The notes under the pieces are model-generated. The model made no database searches. It was not told where the DNA came from and saw only the letters and a program-made list of their open reading frames with translations. From positions 310,001 through 374,000 of the forward strand of contig VZRG01000533.1 of assembly GCA_013397435.1 (NCBI GenBank): 64,000 nt of DNA, read 5' to 3'. Positions 14,001 through 26,790 of this stretch are shown piece after piece. The stretch comes from Erythrocercus mccallii (Eukaryota > Chordata > Aves > Passeriformes > Dicruridae). Position numbers and translations under genes: made by a program. Numbering within the stretch: the first letter of the stretch is position 1; each line of letters starts with the position of its first letter.

Positions 14001-16204
14001 TTAATAAGCCTCCCATTTGTCAAAATGTGCAGAAAGGGATCTTGTGCTGCAGAGGCAGGAGACCATCGTTAAGAACTATCTGGTGTTGCCTCTGCAGCTT
14101 GAGGACATGATGTGCCAGTGTTTGCTGGTATCAATCTCACAGGCAGGTTGTGCTGGCTTTTATGCCAGTGTTACACTGCTCACCTCACACCTGAGCAGCC
14201 CAGCAGCGCTGGCAGAGTGGCTGAGCATGGGACCCTGCCCATGGTGAAAACAGGAGCCTGAGCCTCAGCCATGAGATGTCACAGTCCCTGGCCTTCTGCC
14301 AGCCCTCAGCACCACCAAGGCACTTCAGCACTGGGCTGTGGGGCAAACCACGGGCTCACATGGATAGCCTGGGAACCGAAAAAGTCACTTGGTTCCACTG
14401 CCTTCGGTGATCTGATTTAATAAAGCCAGAATTGCATTCAAACCCCTTCTTCTTACTGTTTAACTTTCACTTTGGACTGAAGGTTGGGAAAGTCATTAAC
14501 TTTTTGGATTTTTCTCCCTTTGCAGAGCTTGGTGGCATACCTGCTCTCTGAATGCTGTCCTGTGGGTATTTCCTATTCACCAAGATATTTATCTCTTTCC
14601 CATATTTTAGATAACAAACAGATGGGCTGCCAGCCCAGCAGCCAGGACCGAGGGTTCCCCACTTACCTACAGCCTCACTCTGGCCAGAGCACTCAAAGCT
14701 CTGAGATTCATTTACCCCACGTGAAGACTGAGCCTTGGTCATGTCAGCACTGCTCTCCAGCCCAATTTTTACACTGTATGTGTTTATTTCTGCAGGCTGA
14801 GGAAACACAGGCTGGGCACAAAATAAGATCTTTTTAATTTGGCTCTTAACAGATCTTTTTTGATTTCCCCTCAATCTGCAATGGGAAGGAAAAGATTGTC
14901 TGTCAGCCTAAGCCTACCTCAGAACTACTAAGAAACTCTTAAAATAAATGCTAGTAAACATGGGGTATGTATATGCTTGTTTGTATGCTGTGTTTATGAG
15001 AAGTTTTGAATTCTATCCCATTGTTTGTAAATATTCTATATAACTCATCTGTTTTTATGTATTAATTTGTATGTGTTCATTTATTTCTGGTAACAACCTG
15101 TTTTATGGAAATATTTTAATAAAAATCTGTGAACATGAGGAAAAGTAGAGCACAATACAGATGCACAAACCCTCGCTGCATGACTCTGAGGGAAAAACGT
15201 GTACAAGGAATTCACACATCATCTAAATAGAGAAACGTATAAAACAGAAGTGCTGAATGAGCCGGGTGTGCAAATACAGGCTAAACAGGACCACTGTCAG
15301 CCCTGCTTTCCTGTCATCCTGTCTATCCACCACGCCACAGGAAAAGGGTGCTGAGCCAGCAGGAGAGGTGTGTGGGAGTGTCTGATGCTCCCAGGTAAGT
15401 GCCTGTGGGATGTAGGGAGCACCAAAAGCAGCTGAATCTGCTCCAGCAGCCAGGGCTTTTGGATGGCAGTGCTGGACAGAGGGAGGCTTTCCCAGGATTC
15501 TTGGCAGGGGGAGTGGAGGTGACACCCCAGCAGTGTCACCCCAGGGTGACAGCCCTGCTGCTGCACACTGTGCCTTGATTTCTCACTTAGTCTGGGTTTA
15601 AGCTGGCTGTCTCAATATTTCTAGACTCACTGGCCATTGTGTGTCTTTAATAAAGTTTGCTGAGCATTTTGAGATCCTTTGACAAACTGTGCTAAATGCC
15701 AGGTGTTATTTTCACTTTTCTCCAGATGTACTTAATACAGTTGTCTGCTGTTTTGCTGATTGCTACAATTACTGCAGATACAGAGACCTGCCAAGTAGTA
15801 AGGCTATCAATCAGCTCACGAGCTGAAAAACTCGTGGGGTGCACTGAAAGCACCAAGGACTGCTTTGCTGTTGCTGTGGTTTTACCTGTGGGGACAGAGA
15901 GCAGGTAGGGGCTGGCAAGCAAGCAGCACGTGGCTGGTCAGGGAAGGGCTTTTCGCCTTCATGCCACACCCTGCCCTCAGCCTCAGACCCCAAGCTGGCT
16001 CCAACCCAGGCATTTAGCAGGAATTGTGCCTCCTTTCTGTCTCTGCCCATCCCTCACACTGATGTGGGAGCCCTGTGCAGCTCCTGGAAAGCCTGGAAGG
16101 ACAAGCAAAGGCCATCTGACCCACAAGCAGCACTTACCCTTTTTTTTGGTTCTTATTCAGCAGCATGATGTGGAAATCCCACATTTCCTCCAGCAAAGCC
16201 CCAC

Positions 16205-16266
16205 TGCCAAATGGGGCTGGGTGCCAGTTGGGTGCCAATGGCTGCCAATTGGGGCTGCCAATGGGA
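16205..16266. repeat. Short degenerate repeat of TGCCAATGG-like units
   Basis: The string TGCCA followed by A/G-T-G/T-GG occurs five times in about 60 bases (for example GGGTGCCAGTTGGGTGCCAA and GGGGCTGCCAATGGG), indicating a small slipped-strand expansion. It explains the multiple overlapping open frames here. Confidence 0.6.
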
Positions 16267-17829
16267 AAGCTGGGTGTGATTCCTGAAGAGCTGACTCCTG
16301 TGGTTTTGACATCTCCCTCTCCCAGCCCCAGCGTGACAGGGGAGGCTCCACCTGGAGCTGGAACACTCACAGGAGAAGATGGGAGTGACCTTGGAATTTA
16401 TAGTAAGGAGTGTTTTGGAACACAATGGCAAATTTTGTAATGAAATGCCAGAGCTGTTTACACTTGAGAGAAAATTTTGGACACAGTTCCAACATCCAAG
16501 GTTAATAATAATGTTTCGGGTGCAGGAGTCATGGAATAAGTAAAAAGTTGGCTCAGAAATTAATGATGAAGAATGGGGAAACAAAGAAAATAAGTGATAT
16601 GAGATGAATTATAACAGGAGGGACTGTAAACCAGAAACTATTGCATGAAGATACAGAAGATTGCAATCACATCAAGGCTAAGAGATAAATACAAGTCCCT
16701 CAGCATGCTTGCTTTACGTTAATCTGTGTGTGCCATGAAAGACTGGAGTGGAAAAAAAAAAAGGAAGGCTAAGACTTTGGCCAGTATAAGAATGTGTCTA
16801 TTTGAAAAAAAAAATCTATTTGAACCTTTGCCCAGAACTTAGAATGAAACCATCTGCACCATTTATGAGCTTCATGCAGTTAGGTAATATTTTGGTTTGT
16901 TTTTCAGATCCTGAGTGATAACAGAGGTGATACATGAAGTGATCTGCATCCTCTTGCTCTGGCTGCTGGCATTAAAGGGAGCAGAGCTGGAAGAGAAGAG
17001 GGATTGCCCAGTTGCTGTATCTGGACTCGAGTGATGCTCACACATCCTTTTTTTTCCAGATGGTACATGATACCACGTCAGCTCCACTGAAACCCCCAGC
17101 TATGGACATTTACATCTTCTCACATCTGGTCATTTGTGGCCTCCTCACTATATTTCAGGTCTCATCATCAAAATAACAAGGAGTTTGTGAAAAATTTAAA
17201 CATTTTAAAAGGTACAATAGGTAGATTATTGAAAACCAACCCCTTTTCCCCTATCCACTTTAAACATTAGCTAAAATGCTTTTGGGAAAAAAAAAAAGTA
17301 ACAGAATGTAAAAAACTTTGTTTTCCATCACACAGAATGTCATTTTGTTAAAGGAGCTTCAATCTCTGCAGGCCAAGTAATACGTTCTCTGGTAGCTCTC
17401 TCTGTAAGTACATTGGTACATTCCATGGGGTACTGGGGACTCAAACATCAATTGTGAAGGCATGAAATGGTCAAAAGAATAAAAGCCAACAATGCGTTCC
17501 TGCATGATGCTTAGAATAGATGAATGAAGCCTCTCCTGCATGTTGCTGAGTCATGGTAACTTCTGGAAAAGCATGAATTTTTTGTGCAGTAAAAAGCCCT
17601 GTAAAATAGTTTCTTTTTGATTCTTTTGGAAGATCTGTTGGAAGGGCAGAATCTGAGATGCAGGGAAATGTACCTTTTCAAATATACATGCTGCTTTTCT
17701 TATTTTTGTCTTTTTCTTTCCCTCAGAAGAATGCCTTACAACACAGAGATACCTTTCAGCCAACTCTCACTTGGGAAGGAAAATAACGTGGCCCACAGCA
17801 TGTATCACTTACAGCAGGGTTAATCAGGA

Positions 17830-17905
17830 GTTACTCCACTGGTGCTCGTATTTACATTGGTGTAAATCCCACGTAGGTGAGGCCAGAGTGATTTCAGAGT
17901 AACAA
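17830..17905. repeat. Possible ancient archosaur retroposon remnant
   Basis: GTTACTCCACTGGTGCTC, ATTTACATTGGTGTAAATC and GTGATTTCAGAGTAAC resemble an old repeat common in reptile genomes (TGTAAATC / GAGTAACTCCA blocks). Assignment rests on memory only. Confidence 0.25.
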
Positions 17906-19654
17906 AGAATGTGACAACAGCAGCTTTCAACCAGTGACTACTGGTGGCCCTACCACATGGGTTTTCAGGAATCAAAGCCCAGTGTGTTTGAATCCATGTT
18001 GACTCAGACAGTAAAATAAAGCAGCCTTTCTAGTCTGTTTCTCAGCATGATAATTCTACTACAGTATTACTCCAAGGTCCTCTGAGTAGCTGCATTTAAT
18101 AATGCTTTACAGTAGGGTTCCATTTATAAACACTTCATTATTAATAAAGCATGGCAATTTGTAGCATGCATAAAAATTATTTATATTCATGTGCTAACCA
18201 AGCCCATAGATTTAATAATATTGACGTCTTATAACACGCGTTGTAACAGCTTGTCACAGCATCATCTGTTAAGCATTTCTTACTAATGCCTTTCATACCA
18301 TGCCTTATAATAATTTGTTAAAGGATGCAGCTGCATCTATTAAGCCTTTCATAAATATGAATAGCACATTTTCTAAAATGGCACCATATATTAAATTATT
18401 ACTGGGTATTCTAACTGGAAACAGAATTTCTCTTTCTCGTTTTCCCCCTTTCCTTATTTCTTTTTTTTTTTTTCTTTTTCTCTCCCTGTCTCTCTGACCC
18501 CCCAACCCAGCCTGTCTGTCTGTCTTGTAATTCATCTAAACCAAGTTTTCTTCTCCTGTGCAGTGATGCCTCAGTTCAGTGGGGTTTCCTGAGCTGGTGA
18601 AACCCACAGTTCGAGCACCTCAGTTTGAAAGCAGCTTTGGGGCAATTTCAAAACGAGTGAGGTCCATGGTGGTTCTGTGCCTCTCTGGAATCAACAAGAG
18701 CACCAGCTGTGGAAGGAGGAGGTGACCAGCCCTGAATTCCTCTCGTGGTCAGGCTTATGGCTCACTCCTGAGCCAGAAAGCAAATAAGCAACATTAGCAT
18801 CAATGGTTCCTCTTTGCTTCTCAGGCACCACCAGCATTTAACCACAGAGTAATTTCTTTTCGTGTAGAAAATAAGAATGGAATTACAAATTAATATAAGA
18901 AGAACCATCTTCTTGTTGTGAAGGTCTGAATCCAAAAGATTTGGCTGCGAATCATCTCTGTCAGAGGGACTTGTACCTCCCTGGGGTGCAAGTGGCAGCA
19001 AGGACACAGTGTGGGTGTGGTGCAGCACCCTGTATGGCTGCTTGGGGTACCAAGGTTTGTGAAAATACTTTTTTACTGCAAAAGGAAGTGGCATTACAAC
19101 AGGTGTGAGAACAGCTTAGGTATCAAAGATCCATATCAAAGCTCACAAAGCTCACTGGGACTTGCCAGCCACCCTGCTCCAAAGTTTGGCACTGTGGTTC
19201 TCCAGTGATTTTATCCTGACCCATCAAAGAATTATGTTCCCTGATGGTCCTTGGGTAAAACTTCACCCCAGGGGACAGTTCCTCACCTCAGCTCAGACTT
19301 CAGTCCTTTGCTTGGTCCTGATGAAACACCTTTGAATGCTGCTGTGCAGCACTGGCTTGCCTTGCTGTGCACCCTGTACGAAATACACAGGTTATGCTTT
19401 GCAGGAGTTTGTTTTTGCACTTTATTCCTATTCAGGTAATACCTCCTTTTGGGTTTTTTCTATCCTTTCCTTCTTCTGCCATATAAGGTAAAATTGTAGC
19501 ACACTGAAATGTTACTAGGGATTCAATTCTTAATTGTGAATTTCCTTGCTTTTGTAAGTTTGCCTCAGATCCTTAACAATTTTAATGTAATTTTTAATGT
19601 GAATTTCCGTGCTATTTTAACTCATTAGTCATGGGCTATCATTTTTCAATGTAA

Positions 19655-19690
19655 TTACTGTAATTTCATCAAGTGACATAATTACAGTAA
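19655..19690. repeat. Perfect 11-base inverted repeat (14-base loop)
   Basis: TTACTGTAATT (19655-19665) and its exact complement AATTACAGTAA (19680-19690) flank a 14-base spacer. A further TAATTAC at 19701 and one at 19652 make the stretch rich in TAATTA-like homeodomain-type sites. Confidence 0.7.
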
Positions 19691-22431
19691 ATACTTTGAG
19701 TAATTACTATTCATATGGAAAAAGATATCTGGAAGTGTAATAATGTCATACAATAAAATATTTATGATCTGTAAAGACAAATTATGAGGACATATTTACA
19801 TCACATAATGGTATGACAACATTCCCTATTTACCTTGGGTGAGGATAATGACACAAAAATAAGTTTCAGTGATGTCATTTCTTGGTAAAGATTACAAAGA
19901 GTTGTTCAGCAACGAGGTACAACAAATTCAATAACTCTCACCTTTTGAAGATAAATAATGTTCCTCCACCCCTGGAAATGCCACCAAAGCCAGTGGGGTT
20001 GATCTGCTGCCAGCTGAGGGGTGAAAGAAGGATTTATGCCTCCCATACTGCAAACTGTGGCCACAGTGGGATGTAGGAAGAAAAGATTTTCAGCAGGTGG
20101 AAGAATAAAGAAAGAAGTGTCTGAATTCTTTACCTACCTGAGCTATTCTTGACAGAAGAGGCAGGACTTGCCACTGGTTGTATAGCTGCCATTTTCTGAA
20201 TCTGGGTATTAACCTGCCTGGTGGAAAGGCTTCATGCTTGGGGCAGCAGCTGAAGACCAAAGGAACCAGGCTGGCAGACCTAAACTGCTCTAACCAACAG
20301 GCAGCTTTGGGGCTTATCCATTTGTGTGCCTAAAATTCGCCAAAATTTCGACCTTTAATTCACTATGAATTCATCAGCAAAATGATGCTTATCCACCCCT
20401 CTGACCTCCCAGAGATCTCAAGAGAGCAAACAGTTGAGAAGAATGCAAGTACCACAGCCACGTGTGTGAAAGGGAGGCAAGACATTTGCCAAAAGAAGGG
20501 GATGGATACATTTACCTCGGTGCTGGGGCTCTCACCGTGGGTCACAGCAGAGGCCATGGTTGGAGCAGCGAGCTACAAGGGAAATGCTGGCTTCAGATTT
20601 ATGTGAAGGTCAGTACATCTGCATCTCTGTGCTAAGCCAGGGCCCCAGGAAGGAAAAACAGCAAATAATATGTAGTTGGAGACTAAATATGAATAGTACG
20701 TGTGCCTGAAGAGAACCCCAGTTTGCACAGCTAGTCCAGTTTTTGAAGCTGAGCTCCTGTCAGCATGCCACCATCCTTGCAGCAGCCTCTTTAGGGACAC
20801 GACACACACCTGATCTGCTCACAGCACAGGGCTATTTTATTTTACAGTTCTGCGTGGGCTGCACCACTCTATGTGTGCTGCCTTTGGCCTTTCCCTGCCA
20901 TTGACGTGGTGGCTGCAAGGCGAGGTGGCTGCTGACAGACACATCAGTGCCAGGATAGAGCAGCCACCCCACTTACACCTTGGCCCGAGGTCTCTGAGCA
21001 GCCCACACAGACATTTTATGAAAGCATCAGGGTGGCTGAAGGCATACTAATAATAGAACCATTTCTGATTTCTTGTAAACTACAGCAGCAGTCATTTTCC
21101 TCGGTGGGTTACATGCAGCTCTTCCTGGTCTGCTGGGAAAGGGGTGTCTTAGTGGGGCCTTGTCTTCTCCTCAAACCTGGAAGAAACACTGTAAAATTGG
21201 TGTTATTCTCTGTACATCTGTGGATCCTATATAAAGTCATCGAGGACAGAAAGAAAAAGTGAAAGAACTGGATTTGGGAAGCGAGAAACTCTTCAGGGAA
21301 ATCTCAGGAAAGTAACACCAATGCTGTGCTGTAGATATCTGGGATTTGCCACGTTAGCATCAGGTGTCAGCAGTGTCATTTCTATTTGGAGCAGGGAAGC
21401 AGAAGACCTGGATGCTAAGGTCAGAAGCAAAACCAACTCACTTTTCTTGTTAAAAAGGAGTCTGAGGATCTGATAGAATTTTAGATCAATATTGCCTTTC
21501 TCTGGCTTTAACCTAATAAATTTCAATGCCATCATTAAGACACAAAGCAAACAGCTAATGTCACGTAAATACAAGCATATGCGTATCACACACACACAAA
21601 TGTCATTAATACCCACCATTTCTGTTTGCATAAACTCACAAAACCATTGTTACTTCTGCAGAATGAACTGCTGCTTGGTTTACAAACTTGCAGAGGTTTT
21701 GAAAGGTGTCAGTAATCCTCAGTGCACTGTAGACAATGTTCAATTGCTTGCCCAAGCCCCAGGCTAAGTTGGTCTTGCAAATCTTAAACCAGATCCTTGG
21801 AACGTGCAGATAAATCCAAAGACCAAGACCAAAAAATCAACCAACCAACTCAAAAACAAGAAAAAAAAAGAAAGAAAGAGAAAAAATTAGAAATCAGATG
21901 CTCAAGAGAGAATATTCTTGCCAGTAACATGACAGAGTCAAGTTAATTCAAAGTGATTCAAACAAGAGAGATGATTTCTTTTTTTTAGGATATTGCTGGC
22001 CAGTTCTACATCCTGAGTCTGATTGACATATGATACTACTAGGCTGAATGAAGACATTTTGCACATGTTTTTGCTTTAAAGAGCAATTGCTAGGGGTAAC
22101 ACTGGTTACTTACAATGTGGACACATGCCAAACTCTTCTGAATTATTCTGAATGAGAGTAGATTGCTGGCTATCTCATGCTTCAAGGTTCGTAGGACTGG
22201 GTGCATAATTTAGCATTCCTGACATCGCCATGTGATCACATAAACTCAGAGGCTTGGAGAAATAAATGGGAAGCTCAGGTTCCTACCAGGTGTGCCATTC
22301 ACTTCTGTAAATGGGCATTTCCACTACAAGAACTTGCATGAGCTCCTCAGTAGACTTTATGGGAATATCTTTGACTTTTAGAATAATTTCACTGTAAAAA
22401 AGTACTGTTTTGGCATAAATTTTTGACAGGG

Positions 22432-22995
22432 TGTCCTAGGTTAAAATGTAAGGTGTGGCCAATGTATGTATTTTATCACCATCTTCATGGGCTGTTAAGA
22501 ACCAGGTGGGGCAGTGTTTCCCTTATCTCCTGTTCATGGGCCCATCAATGCTGTGCTGCAGGACTCATAGATAACTCCCTCCAGGAGCTCTCTCTGTTAA
22601 TGGGCCATCAAGGACCCACTGCAGGACTCATAGAATGATATCAGCCCATTGGGAGATGCTCCGCCCAGGGGGAGGAGCCAATAATTCCCACCTGGATATA
22701 ATCAGGGATTTGGGACAGCACAGTTGGGCTTTTTACCCACTGGACTCCCAGAGGAGCAGAGCTACCAGACCTTTCTACAGGATTACTGCTTCAATAAGAC
22801 CACATTCATCTGGACGGCTACCATCACCCCAACAGGTTGTCAGGTTGTATTCTGACTTTGTCAGTGTTTTTTTTTTTTTATTTTTGTACTATTGCATTTA
22901 TTTTATTTTACTTTATTTTACTTCTTTCTTTTCCTCTTATTAAATTGTATTACTGACTTGGAGTATCTTACTGATTTTGCTTTCAAACCAGCACA
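22432..22995 (+). mobile_element. Solitary LTR of an endogenous retrovirus
   Basis: About 564 bases beginning TGTCCTAGGTT and ending near AAACCAGCACA, an imperfect terminal inverted repeat (TG...CA). The body (CACCATCTTCATGGGCTGTT, GATAACTCCCTCCAGGAGC, GGGAGATGCTCCGCCCAGGG) matches an LTR type I recall from songbird genomes, followed by a TATAAT-like box, an AATAAG-type signal and a T-rich 3' segment. There is no internal viral gene next to it, so it is a solo LTR left by recombination. Five flanking bases on each side (CAGGG / TAGAG) do not match, so the exact ends are uncertain. Confidence 0.75.
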
Positions 22996-25900
22996 TAGAG
23001 ATTTTTGGACTTCTTTTTTTTCCAATACTCATCTCTTTCCACTGCTGCCTTTAAACATTTTCTGCAAAGTTTTATTATTTTTTAACAATCTATACCTTTC
23101 AGAGCATACTTTCCATATATAGAGTTTTTGAAAAGATTTTTCTGAATGGAAACTCTTCTGTCCCACGAGGTGTTGATGCAATATTGAGAGCAATAGCAAA
23201 TTAGTTCATTAATTCTTAACAGCAGCCTGAATCTGTAGAGGCAAGCTTGGGTGGGAAAGTCCTTAAATCTCTGTCAGGATTTAATCCTTATTTTTGTTTG
23301 TTTGCTTGGTTTTCAGGCACCACAGCTGATCCTCCTGTTACAGCCTGTTCACACTTTGGAGTAGCTTCAGTTTTACCCAGCCTTTGCATCAGATAGTTGA
23401 GCAACAAAATACTTACCAAGTTTTGTTTTTTTTTAAAAAAACCGCAACAGAACATAAATCAAAATTAAAACAGTTCTCTTTGAACTTTCAGCCTCTTCGT
23501 GCATGTGACAAGTTTCCCCCCAGCTGGGAAAGAAGAATCTGAGTTTCTGAACCAGCCCCATTTTCCTGAGGATGACATGGCATTAGCACAGGGAGGGAGT
23601 GGGAGGAAACCACACAAACTAAACCACCTGGTTCAAAACTCACCTGGCAAACCCACTAGCATCTGAGACTGGTTAATCTAAATTTCCCATGTTCGGAATG
23701 AAAGCTTTCTAGCCTTCTCCAGGCACTGATTTTACCTTAAATTGGACAACTCAATCTCTCCCAGAGTCATCAATACGTATTTTCAGCAATGTTTCTCTAT
23801 GTGGTTCATCTCCGCATTACTCGTGTTCAATCACTCTGTGCACTTGTGCATGCCAGTGCTTCCTTTTCAGTGCTTTTTGTCATTTTTTTGTCACGCAGGG
23901 CAAATGGAGAGATCCCCCCGCGCTGCTGAGCCCAGATCAGGGCCCAACATCTCCCAGGGATTCTTTGCCTCAGCGTGCACGACATGTCAGAGTGTCAGGC
24001 CTGAATGTGCCGAGCGCAGTGACAGCGCTCGTGATGTGACAAGGCACATCAGATGCTGAACGTGTCTCAGTAGTGAGCAGCAGCGGGGAAAAATGTGGGG
24101 GAATAGAGAAAAAACTCTGAGTGGAGAAATGAAAATACCCCTGCACCAATCCCACTGATGGTGACTTGTGCCCACGGAGTGGATACTGCCAAAAGGCTTG
24201 GGAATATATCCACATCCTGGCAGCAGACAGTGCCTACCAGGCCATTAACACTTGTTTCTAGGCTTTTCCAAACTGTGGTTTGTTAGCTAGCAACTCAAAC
24301 TTAAAGAAAGTCAAAATGCCTGTAACTGAAACAAGGCAGAACTGTTTCAAGAAACTTAAAAGTGGCACGGTGGGTTTTTTATGCATTGTATTTTGTGAAG
24401 GCATTTGCTTCCAGATTGTGTTAACAAAAATATGTTGTTTGACAGATATCATCTCAGCAGACAGGTTGCCTAATCTGTTTTATTGACAAATTGACTTATT
24501 ATTTGATCAACTTGAATATAGTCTTCAAGATATACTTCTATTATAAAAAAAAGTACATGGAACAGAGAATAATGTGTTTAGTCCATCATCTGCTTTCAGC
24601 TGTCATTTAATCATCGGTGTGTCTGTAAGAAAAGAAAAAAGTTATCCAGTTGTTTTGATCATGCTGTCAGAATCGTCTTTATTGTCTGGGGGGAATGCCC
24701 ATGTAATTTCTTCTTCCTTGATACGATAATATATTGACCTCCCTTATTCAGTCAGAAAGAAAGCAGGTTACAATGGCTCTACCCACCACTTACATGAAGT
24801 TTCAGATTCTATCAGAAGAGAAACAAAGCATCTCTGGGAGCCAGAATCACTCATACTTCACTTCTTCTGTTTTCTCTTTCAATACGACCAGGAAACAAAG
24901 TGAAGTTAAAAGGTTTCCCTCACTGAAGTCAGAAATGCTTAAAAAAAATAAATCTAAGCTGTTGTGTTGCTGCCTTGTTATTGAGGGGGGACGAGGGTGG
25001 GCTGTTGGTTATATTTATTTTAAAGTCGATAAGTTCTGCTTGAAAAGTTTCAGAAGTATAAAGAATAAAAAATAAGTAAGATCTGTATGAATTCAGGCAA
25101 CAAGGTAGGTGTGACAGCTCTAAGAGTGTTCCTCAGCACATTCTTTTGGGAACCTTTCTTGTATCCTCACCTTTGCTGCGTGGTTTTGATGGGAGGAATC
25201 CTGCTCATCCCTGCCCTGTGGGACTCTGATGCACAGACACCAAGTGAATGAGAATATCAGACAAGAACTAAATCTGGACCTACAGAAACAACCTGCTACC
25301 TATGGCTGTTTGCTCTTGAAATTTAACATAAGAAATAAAATAATACATGGGACCAAGGCAGTTACTAAAAAAAATTCCTCCATTTAGTCAATTTCTGGGT
25401 GTCAATCCCAATTTAGCTGTTTGCAATTGCACTCGCAGTAGGTGAATCAGCTCTACTAGAGATAAAAACACCAATCTTGGGATGAAAAATCCCTCTGGAT
25501 TCCAGATAATTACAAATATTGGAAGCCTTAGTCCTTTAAAAAAAAATGGAATTGAATTTTCATTGGGAAAATAAATGCACAAATTGAAATAAAAACCCTC
25601 CTCTCTTTAATTGCGATGATTTTCTCGTTCCCNNNNNNNNNNNNNNNNNNNNNNNNNNNNNNNNNNNNNNNNNNNNNNNNNNNNNNNNNNNNNNNNNNNN
25701 NNNNNNNNNNNNNNNNNNNNNNNNNNNNNNNNNNNNNNNNNNNNNNNNNNNNNNNNNNNNNNNNNNNNNNNNNNNNNNNNNNNNNNNNNNNNNNNNNNNN
25801 NNNNNNNNNNNNNNNNNNNNNNNNNNNNNNNNNNNNNNNNNNNNNNNNNNNNNNNNNNNNNNNNNNNNNNNNNNNNNNNNNNNNNNNNNNNNNNNNNNNN

Positions 25901-26535
25901 NNNNNNNNNNNNNNNNNNNNNNNNNNNNNNNNNNNNNNNNNNNNNNNNNNNNNNNNNNNNNNNNNNNNNNNNNNNNNNNNNNNNNNNNNNNNNNNNNNNN
26001 NNNNNNNNNNNNNNNNNNNNNNNNNNNNNNNNNNNNNNNNNNNNNNNNNNNNNNNNNNNNNNNNNNNNNNNNNNNNNNNNNNNNNNNNNNNNNNNNNNNN
26101 NNNNNNNNNNNNNNNNNNNNNNNNNNNNNNNNNNNNNNNNNNNNNNNNNNNNNNNNNNNNNNNNNNNNNNNNNNNNNNNNNNNNNNNNNNNNNNNNNNNN
26201 NNNNNNNNNNNNNNNNNNNNNNNNNNNNNNNNNNNNNNNNNNNNNNNNNNNNNNNNNNNNNNNGCTTTTGATGCACAAAATCTCTAGTTTGATAAAATGA
26301 AGCCTCTCAAAGATGCCATAAATCCATACAGTTATGTGAAAAATAAGGGAGTTATAGAAGTGACAATGGAATCAGACCCTGAGCTGTACCATCCCTGGTG
26401 TCAGTTTTGTCAGTCAGATCTGACTAATGGAAACCCGGCCACAGAGAAAAAAACAAACCCAAAACCACCCACAATTTGCTCATCGCTGGGTTCTTTTTTT
26501 CTTCATATTTTTTTAACTGCAGACATTTAATGCCA
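22996..26535. other. Gene-poor flank with assembly gap
   Basis: No gene recognised. Contains the N run at 25633-26263. The open frames drawn across the Ns are artefacts. Confidence 0.75.
25633..26263. other. Assembly gap (631 Ns)
   Basis: An unbroken run of N. Flanking sequence is ordinary AT-rich DNA, so what is missing cannot be inferred. Confidence 0.99.
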
Positions 26536-26554
26536 TGCTTGTCTGAGAGCTTTT

Positions 26555-26790
26555 CCTGTAGCTAATAATACTTTGCACTGTAGTGCCTTTAATCCAAAGA
26601 TCTCAAAGTGCTTTGCAGGCATTAATGAATTAAACCTCATAACACCCCTTTGAAGTAGGCATTATTATAGCAGTCTTAGAGACGGGCTGAGTAATTTTCC
26701 TGAAGTTGTAGAGCAAGTCTCTGACAGAATCAGGAATAGCTGCTGAAGTCCCGCATCTCAGCCACCTCCGTAACCACCGTGCCATTCTCC
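26555..26790 (+). repeat. Ancient MIR-like retroposon remnant
   Basis: ATCTCAAAGTGCTTTGCAGG, CATTAATGAATTAAACCTCA and CCTTTGAAGTAGGCATTATT, then a decayed stretch through GAGCAAGTCTCTGACAGAAT, follow the order of the MIR/LINE2-tail core shared across amniotes (CTCAAAGCGCTTTACA...AGGTAGGTATTATTA). The usual CCCATTTTACAGATG block is degraded. Confidence 0.65.

Larger units (their letters stand above)
11004..22431. other. Gene-poor flank, no gene seen
   Basis: About 11.4 kb of noncoding DNA. Open frames up to 143 codons at 14.5 and 16.2 kb occur in slightly GC-richer stretches and are open in several frames at once, which argues against coding. It includes an internally repetitive GGCTGCCAATTGGG-like block near 16205-16265, a pyrimidine tract at 18430-18525, a possible ancient repeat at 18040-18420, and an inverted repeat at 19655-19690. 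Confidence 0.7.

Noticed and set aside
14940..15130. UTR-like AT-rich stretch with AATAAA near 15116
   Set aside because: No upstream exon or coding frame accompanies it; a lone poly(A) hexamer is common by chance in AT-rich DNA.
16153..16584. 143-codon minus-strand frame near 16 kb
   Set aside because: Several overlapping frames are open on both strands because of a local TGCCAATGG-like expansion, so coding is unlikely.
25560..26287. Open frames of 223-238 codons across the N run on both strands
   Set aside because: They consist almost wholly of unknown residues from Ns and carry no information.
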